64,000 nt of DNA from Streptomyces longwoodensis (GTDB taxonomy: Bacteria; Actinomycetota; Actinomycetes; Streptomycetales; Streptomycetaceae): contig NZ_KQ948549.1 in the NCBI RefSeq assembly GCF_001514125.1, positions 595,438-659,437 of the forward strand, written 5' to 3'. Below the pieces are notes generated by a model that ran no database searches, was not told the DNA's origin, and saw nothing but the letters and a program-made list of their open reading frames with translations. The translations under genes were made by a program, and so were the position numbers. Position 1 is the first letter of the stretch. Every line of letters begins with the position of its first letter. Shown here one piece after another: positions 19,670 through 27,070 of the stretch.

Positions 19670-22462
19670 TCACGTTCCTCCGGTCGATTTCAGCATCTCC
19701 AGCAGTACGCGAGCGTCCCGCACAGTGGGATGCGCTTCACCGAGGTGTCTGACCGCCTCCCCGACCACCCGTTCGGCGTTGGCCACCCCGCCGGGCTGGT
19801 CGCAGCCGAGCATGGCGTGTGAGACGCGCAGTCGCAGCGTCAGGGGGTGCGCCGCGCCGAGGAGGGTACGCGCCTCTTGCATGAACTCGCCGCATTCGTG
19901 ACGCGTCTGCGCCATCTCCCGGTTCTCGGCCTCCTGCTCCCACGCATGGATCCGCGCTTCGAGCTCTGCGGCGGTGCTACGTGCAGGTGCCGTGTCGCGG
20001 AAGGGCATGGCACGCCGGACACCCTCGCCTTCCAGGCTGTCGGCGACAGGCGCCGTGAGCGCGCCGGTCGACAGCGCGCGCGTCGGGGCCACGTCACCCT
20101 CGGCAGCAGCCCTCGCCCTCGTGTCGGCGAGCGTCTCGTAGAAGCGGGTGGCCGGCATCGTGGCATACGCGGCGACGAGCTCCTGGGCCTCCTGCGAGAG
20201 GGGGAGAGGGCCGAGATCGCCGTCCGCCACTCCGGGTTGCAGGGCCTCGGCCACCTCGTGGGGCGTCGGCCTCCGTGCCGGATCGAGCTGCAGGCACGAG
20301 CGCACCACGTCGTGCAGTGCGGAGGGCAGTCCGCGCAGATCCGGTGTGCCGGACCGGATGTTGGCGACGGCGGTCGCCGTGTCCCCGCCCCAGGGACTGC
20401 GCCCCAGCGCCAGTCGGGCCAGCACGGTTCCCAGGGAGAACACGTCGCTGGCCGCGGTGAACACAGGCTGCTCGCGCAGCTGTTCGGGCGACGCGTAGGC
20501 GTAGGTTCCAGCGAAGCCGCGGCGTGGCTCGGTGAGCTGCTCGATCTGTGCGATGCCGAAGTCGATGACGCGCGGCCCGTCCGCCGTGAGCAGGACGTTG
20601 CCCGGTTTCAGATCGAGGTGGACTATCCCTTGCGCGTGGATGGCGCCGAGAGCGGCCGCCATGCCGGCTCCCAGTCCTCGTACGGTCGGCTCGTCGAGCG
20701 TGCCGCTCTGCTCGAGGAGTTCCTGGAGCGAGGGGGCGGCCACGTACGGCACGGCCATCCACGGCGTGTCGCCGTCGGGGTCGGCGGCGATCACCGGCAC
20801 GGTGAACCGTCCGCTGACCCGTTGGGCCGCCTGCACCTCGTGGGCGAAGCCCTGTCTGACGGTGGGAACGTTCGCGTACCGGGCGTGCAGGGTCTTCACC
20901 GCAACCATCACACCGTCGGGGTCCTGGCAGAGGTAGACGTCGCCGAAGCCGCCCCGGCCCACTCGCTCCAGTACGTCGTACCTGCCGAACGCGGACGGTC
21001 CCTCCGCGTCCGTGGCGGGCCGCACCCGGCCCACCTCCCGCCACTGCCCGAACGCCTGGGCTCCCGGGTGGAACGTCACGCCACCGGCTGCGAGCTGTGC
21101 GGTTGCCTGCTCCGGAGCAGCCGACTCCTCCGGTACGACGACCACGGGGGCGTACACCGGTTCAGCACCGGTGAAGGTGTAGGCCTCCACCTGGACATTC
21201 GAGGAGTCCATGCTCGACACGTACACCCCCAACAGCCCCAGACGACGGCACAGTCGGGCGTCCGCGGCCCAGGGCCGACGGTCCGGGCGGGCGAAGTACA
21301 GCGCCGTCGCTTCCCAACGCTGCTCCGTCAGGTGACGTATGACCGCCGACCACTGCTCCGCGGTGACCTGGTCCGGCGCACGGCTGTCCGTCCCGTCGAG
21401 GACGACGGCGACACACGTGGTGTGCGCGGTGTCCGGCCGGCGTGCCAGGACACCGCACGCCGTCTGGGGCGCGGCCTGCACCTTCTGCCCCAACAGCGTT
21501 CCGGTTTGCTGCCCGATGCGGAAGGTGACGTGTGCGGCGCTGCGGGCGAGCTCTTCGCGCTGGCCGAGAAGGATGTCGTACTCGCGAGTTCCCGGCCCGC
21601 GTCCCTGCAGGGCCATGCAGGCGAGGACCGCGTCGAAGCGTTCGGCCGCCTCCGCGTGGTCCCCCGCGTTCACCGCGGCCTTGGCCTGCGCGACGAGCGC
21701 GGAGAGAGTTTGCGCACTGGCGTGTCCGTAAAGGTTCTCGGACTGGGCCGCTATCTGGCCGTACAGGCGCCCGGCCCGGCGGAAGTCACCGGAGGCCTCG
21801 ACTTCTGCCGCTGCTGCGATGAGGTTCTGCAGACCGTCGTGACCGCCCTCGTTGCCGAACGGCAGACCTGCGGCGACTTCCGCATAGCGTTGGCGGGCGA
21901 TCCCGGTCAGCTGGTGCGTGGGCCCGAGTTCCCGCTGTGCGCCGCGCAGCATCTCCGCGAAGGTACGCAGCGCGGCCGCGGTGTCACCTGCCTGATGCTG
22001 CCAGTACCCGACCTCGCACATCATGGACAATGCCGTCTCGCAGCGGCCCTGTTGTACGGCCACTCGCCGCATGATCTCGTAGCGGTCCACGGCCTCCTGG
22101 AACCGGCCGGCCCTGCCGTACCAGTGCGCCAACTGGTGCCGGGCGAGTTCGGAGTCCGGGTGGTGCGGTCCCTGGAGCCTCTCCCGGTCCGCCAGCAACC
22201 GGGCGAACAGCTCCACCGCCTGTTCGGGATGCCCGGACTCTCCTGTCCAGTGCGCCAATTGGTGGCGCACCGCCAGCGTCTCGACGGCCTCGGGCCCGTA
22301 CTGTCGCACCGCTTCGGCGACCGCAGCTTCGTAGCGGCTCACGGCCTCGGCGGCGTCTCCCCGTCGGCCTGCCTGTTCAGCCGCCGCGGTGTCAGCCGGT
22401 GGTAACGGGCGATCCCCGGTGTCCGACGTTCCCTTCGCCTTGCGCCTGCCCCACTTCACCAC
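19670..22462 (-). CDS. soluble TPR - unknown domain - Ser/Thr kinase - TPR protein
   Basis: Protein of about 930 residues; start GTG 22462, with GTG 22459 or TTG 22489 possible (GGGGGTGGG upstream). Order: TPR-like helices at about 25-310 (repeated LAxxHQLAHWxGxxG units); an unrecognised segment at about 310-480; a Hanks-type kinase at about 495-760; TPR-like helices (AHPLTLRLR, AHPTVRDAR) at the C-terminus. Kinase motifs: GRGGFGDVY, VAVKTL, HLDLKPGN and DFGIAQ, all intact. SPEQLREQP is the activation-segment end. There is no membrane helix or PASTA domain, so it is cytoplasmic. It lies between two inverted IS remnants, so it may have moved as cargo. Substrate is unknown. Confidence 0.92.
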   Translation of the reverse strand: MVKWGRRKAKGTSDTGDRPLPPADTAAAEQAGRRGDAAEAVSRYEAAVAEAVRQYGPEAVETLAVRHQLAHWTGESGHPEQAVELFARLLADRERLQGPHHPDSELARHQLAHWYGRAGRFQEAVDRYEIMRRVAVQQGRCETALSMMCEVGYWQHQAGDTAAALRTFAEMLRGAQRELGPTHQLTGIARQRYAEVAAGLPFGNEGGHDGLQNLIAAAAEVEASGDFRRAGRLYGQIAAQSENLYGHASAQTLSALVAQAKAAVNAGDHAEAAERFDAVLACMALQGRGPGTREYDILLGQREELARSAAHVTFRIGQQTGTLLGQKVQAAPQTACGVLARRPDTAHTTCVAVVLDGTDSRAPDQVTAEQWSAVIRHLTEQRWEATALYFARPDRRPWAADARLCRRLGLLGVYVSSMDSSNVQVEAYTFTGAEPVYAPVVVVPEESAAPEQATAQLAAGGVTFHPGAQAFGQWREVGRVRPATDAEGPSAFGRYDVLERVGRGGFGDVYLCQDPDGVMVAVKTLHARYANVPTVRQGFAHEVQAAQRVSGRFTVPVIAADPDGDTPWMAVPYVAAPSLQELLEQSGTLDEPTVRGLGAGMAAALGAIHAQGIVHLDLKPGNVLLTADGPRVIDFGIAQIEQLTEPRRGFAGTYAYASPEQLREQPVFTAASDVFSLGTVLARLALGRSPWGGDTATAVANIRSGTPDLRGLPSALHDVVRSCLQLDPARRPTPHEVAEALQPGVADGDLGPLPLSQEAQELVAAYATMPATRFYETLADTRARAAAEGDVAPTRALSTGALTAPVADSLEGEGVRRAMPFRDTAPARSTAAELEARIHAWEQEAENREMAQTRHECGEFMQEARTLLGAAHPLTLRLRVSHAMLGCDQPGGVANAERVVGEAVRHLGEAHPTVRDARVLLEMLKSTGGT

Positions 22463-22873
22463 AGACCCACCCCCACGTCGGAGCGTCAACAGACGTCACA
22501 TGTACGGCCTTCGTGCCGATCCAAGCTACCCAATCTCCGGTGGGGCCTGATCGCTTGCCGAGTAATCCCCAGGGGAGAGTGCGTGCCTCGCTCTCAGGGG
22601 GCACATGTTCCGTGGTACAGCTGCGCCGGCGCAGCGCTTCCCACGAGCGGACGGCCAGGTAAGCCACGATGCTCACCGGAGCGATGAGTCACACGGGGGC
22701 AGCACGTCTTGCAGGCGCTGCACCCGGCCCGGCCCCGCGACCGGTCCGGACCCGTTCGCTCCCTGGCGGGTTCACACACATGTGCAGGCGGCCATCGGTG
22801 CGCAAGCGGCGGGCTCGCCGCCCTGCATGAGGACTTCGGCCTGCGGGACTTGGTGCGATCCGTCATGGCCGAG
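22463..22873. other. 411-bp gap between kinase and NmrA-type gene
   Basis: The kinase's promoter should lie here. Open frames in it have no ribosome site and no recognisable product. I see no repeat, hairpin or RNA. Confidence 0.5.
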
Positions 22874-23698
22874 CTACGCGTGCGGAGCAAGAACGGCGGC
22901 GACGGCCTCGTCGAGGGTGGTGGCCGGGCGGCCGAGAACCTGCGACAGATCGCCGGTCTGCTGCTCCAGAGCGCCGCTCCGGACCTGTTCCTCCAGCCAG
23001 CCCTGGGCGCCGGGCGCGCGGTCGGGCCGGTCCCTGCGCACAACGGGCCTGCCTCCGGAACGGCTCAGTGCGTGGGCGAGGTCCTCGTAGGTCCACAAGC
23101 GGCCAGTGAAGTCATAGGCGCGGCCGAGGTGACCGTCCTCGGTCAGCACACGGGCCGCGGCCTCGGCGAGGTCACGGCGCAGGGCGGTGTTGATGCCGCG
23201 TCCGCCCGTGCCGTCGGCCAGCTCGCCCGAATCGACGGCATCGCGCAGGCCCGGGTTGAGGAACGCCTCACTGTAAAAGGGGTGACGCAGCAGTGTGTGG
23301 GGCAATCCGCTCGCCGCCAGGTGGCGCTCGGTGGCGTAATGAGCCGCGGTGATCCCGCCCGCCTGGGTGCCGGCCCCCAGGAAACTGGTGTAGACGATCG
23401 AGCCCACCTCGGCATCGCGTGCTGCGTCGACAGCCGCCCGGTGCTGAGCGGCACGCCGGGCGGGGTCCAGCTCGGGGGAGGAGATCAGCAGCAGCCGGCT
23501 GGCGCCCTCGAACGCCGTACGCAGCGTCTTCGGCACGTCGTAGTCACCTGCACGAACCATCACCCCGCGGTCGGCGAGATCCGCGGCCTTGCCCGGGTCA
23601 CGCACCACGGCTGTGACTCGGTCGGCGGGGCACTGTTCCAGCAGCCGGTCGATGACCAGCCTGCCGAAAGCTCCCGAAGCAGCCGACACGACAATCAT
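22874..23698 (-). CDS. NmrA/QorB-type NAD(P)H-binding oxidoreductase
   Basis: Protein of 274 residues from ATG 23698 after GGGGAG. It is an atypical short-chain dehydrogenase: N-terminal MIVVSAASGAFGRLVIDRLL is the nucleotide loop; VTAVVRDPGKAADLADRGV, YDVPKTLRTAFEGASRLLLIS and SIVYTSFLGAG follow the NmrA/QorB (NAD(P)H:quinone oxidoreductase 2) pattern. HPFYSEAFLNPGLRDAV is the substrate region. It lies between the kinase gene and the right IS remnant on the same strand as the kinase, but 411 bases from it. Confidence 0.9.
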   Translation of the reverse strand: MIVVSAASGAFGRLVIDRLLEQCPADRVTAVVRDPGKAADLADRGVMVRAGDYDVPKTLRTAFEGASRLLLISSPELDPARRAAQHRAAVDAARDAEVGSIVYTSFLGAGTQAGGITAAHYATERHLAASGLPHTLLRHPFYSEAFLNPGLRDAVDSGELADGTGGRGINTALRRDLAEAAARVLTEDGHLGRAYDFTGRLWTYEDLAHALSRSGGRPVVRRDRPDRAPGAQGWLEEQVRSGALEQQTGDLSQVLGRPATTLDEAVAAVLAPHA

Positions 23699-23891
23699 GC
23701 ACAACTCCCCTACCGCGAGGCGGCCGCCGTCGGCACAGCGGCTCGGACGACCCGCGTCGAACGTCCGGCTCACCTTCGGCGAACAGTGCACCGCGCGTCA
23801 AAACCTTTTCCGAAGGCCCGGCGGAGTGGGACTGGAGCGCTGGGACGGCATTCGGGCCGGCTGGTAGGACGATCCAGTAGCGCTCGTCGGT
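23699..23891. other. gap before the right IS remnant
   Basis: With the remnant that follows, this makes 325 bases without an intact gene. It should hold the promoter for the NmrA-type gene. Nothing else is recognised. Confidence 0.45.
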
Positions 23892-24023
23892 TCGGTCATG
23901 GGTCGGGGGGATCTGCCGAATCGCGACTGGTCGTTGCTCGAGCCGCATCGCCGCCCTCCTCCGCCTTGCGATGCACGGCACCAGACACCGCTCCCTGATC
24001 CGGCCTGATCGACAAGACACCCC
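23892..24023 (+). mobile_element. IS5-like transposase remnant (right copy, inverted relative to left)
   Basis: Bases 23892-23948 match the reverse complement of 19561-19617 at 54 of 57 positions and encode MGRGDLPNRDWSLLEPH, the transposase N-terminus, on the plus strand. About 75 further bases show no homology to the left copy. The remnant abuts CTAG at 24024-24027, which also forms the stop codon of the next minus-strand gene; CTAG is a common IS5-type target. The transposase is not functional. Confidence 0.72.
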
Positions 24024-25067
24024 CTAGCCCTCCGCCGGCTTCCACCCCAGGGCCGGGCCCAGCACCGTGGCCATGTCGGTGAGGATCTGGACGTAGTCCT
24101 CGTGCTCGAAGGTGAAGGGCAGGGCGAAGGCGACCTCGTCGACCTCGCGGAACGCCGCGTGGGCGTGGAGGCGCTCGGCGATCTCGGCGGAGGGGCCCAC
24201 CAGGTCCGGTGCGAACAGCAGCCGTCCCGGGCCCTGCGGGGTGGCCGTCCGCGGCAGGCGCCGGGCGGCGTACTCCTCGTACTTCGCGCGCTGTCCGGGC
24301 GTGGCCGAGTCGGTCGGGATCACCACCAGTCCCTGCGACACCCGGGCCGCCTCGCCGTCGGGGTGGGCGGCGCGGAAGGCGCGCACCAGGGACAGCTGGA
24401 TCTCGGCGAAGTCCCAGGGGCCGTCCGGGTCCTCGGCCTTGACGACGCTGCTCGTCAGGAGGTTCATGCCGTGCTCGCCCGCCCAGCGCGCGGAGTCGAG
24501 GCTGCCGCCGCCGTACCACATCCGCCCGCCCAGGCCCGGCGCCTGCGGCTGGACCCGGTCGGAGAAGACCTCGAAGCCCTCCGTCCCGCTGAACGCGCTC
24601 GCGGGCTCGCCGCGCACGAACGCCAGCAGCCGCCGCACCCGCTCGTAGGAGAAGTCCTCGGCGTCGGCGGTGTCCGGGTACAGCGCGTCCCGGACCCGGT
24701 CGTAGTGCATCGGCGGGCCCACGCTGACGCCCGGGTTGAGGCGGCCGCCGGACAGCAGGTCGACGGTGGCCAGGTCCTCGGCGAGCCGCAGCGGGTTCTC
24801 CCAGCCGAGCGGTGTCACCGCGGTGCCCAGCTCGATGCGCCGGGTGCGCTGCGAGGCCGCCGCGAGGACGGCCACGGGGGAGGAGATGCCGTACTGGAGG
24901 TGCCGGTGGCGCAGCCAGGCGCTGTCGAAGCCGAGCCGCTCGCCCAGCTCGATGATCTCCAGCGTGGTCTCGTGCCCGCGGCGCGGGTCGGCCTCGTCGA
25001 ACAGGCCGATGGTCAGGAAGCCCAGCTTGCGCAGCGGGCGGGGGCTGGACGGCACGGGCTCCTCCAT
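24024..25067 (-). CDS. luciferase-like (flavin/F420-dependent) monooxygenase
   Basis: Protein of 347 residues from ATG 25067; a GTG four codons earlier is possible and neither has a clear ribosome site. It is the bacterial luciferase fold: LGFLTIGLFDEAD, a long TIM barrel with LGFDSAWLRHRHLQYG, RTRRIELGTAVTPLGWENPLRLAEDLATVDLLSGGRLNPGVSVG, and WYGGGSLDSARWAGEHGMNLL. It oxidises an unknown small substrate using reduced flavin. Its stop codon is the CTAG next to the IS remnant, so insertion did not truncate it noticeably. Confidence 0.92.
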   Translation of the reverse strand: MEEPVPSSPRPLRKLGFLTIGLFDEADPRRGHETTLEIIELGERLGFDSAWLRHRHLQYGISSPVAVLAAASQRTRRIELGTAVTPLGWENPLRLAEDLATVDLLSGGRLNPGVSVGPPMHYDRVRDALYPDTADAEDFSYERVRRLLAFVRGEPASAFSGTEGFEVFSDRVQPQAPGLGGRMWYGGGSLDSARWAGEHGMNLLTSSVVKAEDPDGPWDFAEIQLSLVRAFRAAHPDGEAARVSQGLVVIPTDSATPGQRAKYEEYAARRLPRTATPQGPGRLLFAPDLVGPSAEIAERLHAHAAFREVDEVAFALPFTFEHEDYVQILTDMATVLGPALGWKPAEG

Positions 25068-25202
25068 CGTCCACGGCACGGGCGCGCGTGCCGTTCACGT
25101 CGTTCGCCGTCGATCGTACGTTCCGATCATGACGGCGGTGTGAAGCGCGCGGGAGGGCCCGCCGGGCCCGGCCGCGCGGCGGCAGACCTCGGCGCACGGC
25201 CG

Positions 25203-26708
25203 TCAGACCAGCGGGATCAGTACCTCGTCCTCCACCGGTGGGTCGAGCTCCTGGGCGCGGTTGCCCGTCGCGGCGTGGCAGCGCAGCCGGACCGCCTCGG
25301 GGGAGACGTCCAGGCGCAGGAAGCACTTGAAGAACGGCGGGCTGTAGGTCGCCGAGCCGGGCGAGAACAGCTGCGTGTAGATCTTGCGCACCGGCAGCCG
25401 GAACCGGGCCCGGCGGTCGGGGCGCCGGCCCGCGCCCAGCAGGCTCGCCACCAGCCGGGTCCGCCAGGTCACCCGGGTCCCGGGCGCCGGGGCACGGGCG
25501 GGTGTGACGCCCAGGCGCCGCGCGATCACCGCGGCGCCCTCGTCCTCGGTGAGCGTGAAGAAGCGGCGCAGGTGCAGCCGGCGGCCGTAGAGGCGGCTGT
25601 AGAACGCCAGCGAGTCGCCGCGCAGCGGGTAGCAGCGGAAGTCGTCCTCGCCGACCCCGGCGACGTCGACCCGGGGGATGGTGTGCGTGGCGTGGGTGAA
25701 CGCGCCGCCGCCGCCCGCGACGACGTACTGGAGGGTGCGGCCGTCCGCCAACCGCACCGGATAGCGCTGGTAGTTGTGGATGTCGCCGCCGATCGCGAGC
25801 ACGTAGTGGTGCGCGGGGTCGCGGACGATCTCGTCGACGGTGCCGCCGCCCTCGATGGCGCAGGGGTGGTGCTCGCCGTCCACGTACAGCGGTGAGCCGG
25901 TGACGAGGATCTTCGGGCGCGGGTCCCGGGAGACCTCGCGCAGCCAGGCGCCCTGCGCGGCGTCGAGGGTGCCGAGGAGACCGGTGTCGATGCCCACGAT
26001 CCGCACGGGACCCGCGTCGATCGCCCAGTACGGCCCCGGCTGCACGGCCCGTTGGGCGGGCGCGGAGCGCTGGGCGCGGGCCGCGTCGAGGCGCCGGCCG
26101 TCGCCGGGGCGGGGCCGGTGCCACAGCAGGGAGCGCAGCCACGCCCGGCCGGGCGGGCGCGGCGCGGGCTCGGCGGGCAGGGGCGGGGCGTCGTCGCAGA
26201 ACACCCGCATGAAGGCGCCGAGGCCCTCGTACCAGTCGTGGTTGCCGGGGACCGCGTAGATCGGCGCGGGGTAGTCCCGGTACGGCCGGAAGAACTTGGT
26301 GTCGTAGTCGTCGGCGCTGCCCACCGGGTAGATCACGTCGCTCGCGATGACCGCGAACGCGGTGTTCTGACTGACCGTCAGGAAGCCGGGTACGACGGCG
26401 TACTGGGGTTCGTCGCCCTCGCCCGTGTCGCCGAGCACCATGAAGGAGAAGCGGTCGGGGTCGTCCCGGCGGATCACCTTGTCGGCGGGTGCCCCGGCCG
26501 CGGCGCGCTGTGCCACCCACCGGTCGCGGGTGCGGCCGGTGGGATCGCCGAACCAGGAGGCCAGCACGCCGTTGCGCGCGGCCCACAGCAGGCGGGGATT
26601 GAGCCAGGAGATCTTCTCGACCCGCTCCGGCACCAGGTGCCGGTAGACGCCCCGTTCGGCGTCGCCCCAGCCGGCACCCGCCGCGGTATCGCGTGAGGAA
26701 TCGGACAC
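25203..26708 (-). CDS. metallophosphoesterase (calcineurin-like phosphatase)
   Basis: Protein of 501 residues from GTG 26708 (VSDSSRDTAAGAGWG). The longer ORF upstream has no support. Binuclear metal motifs are present: GDTGEGD, a poorly conserved SDVIYPVGSADDY segment, GNHDWYEG, GSPLYVDGEHH and GGDIHNYQRY. A Pro/Arg-rich insertion lies at about 190-235. There is no signal peptide, so it is probably cytoplasmic. The C-terminal 120 residues are a beta-rich extension without known function. It is divergent from the secreted protease gene. Confidence 0.88.
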   Translation of the reverse strand: MSDSSRDTAAGAGWGDAERGVYRHLVPERVEKISWLNPRLLWAARNGVLASWFGDPTGRTRDRWVAQRAAAGAPADKVIRRDDPDRFSFMVLGDTGEGDEPQYAVVPGFLTVSQNTAFAVIASDVIYPVGSADDYDTKFFRPYRDYPAPIYAVPGNHDWYEGLGAFMRVFCDDAPPLPAEPAPRPPGRAWLRSLLWHRPRPGDGRRLDAARAQRSAPAQRAVQPGPYWAIDAGPVRIVGIDTGLLGTLDAAQGAWLREVSRDPRPKILVTGSPLYVDGEHHPCAIEGGGTVDEIVRDPAHHYVLAIGGDIHNYQRYPVRLADGRTLQYVVAGGGGAFTHATHTIPRVDVAGVGEDDFRCYPLRGDSLAFYSRLYGRRLHLRRFFTLTEDEGAAVIARRLGVTPARAPAPGTRVTWRTRLVASLLGAGRRPDRRARFRLPVRKIYTQLFSPGSATYSPPFFKCFLRLDVSPEAVRLRCHAATGNRAQELDPPVEDEVLIPLV

Positions 26709-27070
26709 CGGTGCACGGTAACAACGATCACGCGGGTGCGGAACGGCGGGGCGGGGAACGCGAGTCGGCGGCCCCGGTCGGCGTGCGCCCGGCCGCCCCG
26801 CGCGCACAGCGAACTCAGAGGGTCCGCAGAGCGGACGCAGAGACGTCCCCTCGGTATGGCGGCTCCCGCAGAGGGATAACCCTTGATGCGACGGCGTCTG
26901 ACTGACATGGAACTGTCAAGACTGACATCCTCCCTCCCAACTGCCGCACCGCGCGGCGCGTTCCCTGCACCCAGGGACGGACCCGCACAGGTCAGCTCGT
27001 CCCGGACAGCACACCCGGCTGCCCGGTCTGTCACCGGCCGCGCCCCGCGGCCGCCGCAGTAGGAGTACGA
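26709..27070. promoter_or_regulatory. 362-bp divergent promoter region of the M4 protease
   Basis: No gene is seen. Bases 26903-26918 form an inverted repeat TGACA-N6-TGTCA, and a further ACTGACAT copy follows at about 26920. This is a plausible operator for the secreted protease gene, whose start is about 150 bases downstream. Confidence 0.5.

Noticed and set aside
19847..22405. Plus-strand frame of 852 codons opposite the kinase
   Set aside because: The kinase motifs on the minus strand are complete, and the plus frame is Arg/Gly-rich noise.
22594..23043. Possible extra gene in the gap after the kinase
   Set aside because: Minus frame of 149 codons without a ribosome site, overlapping the NmrA-type gene; no recognisable motif.
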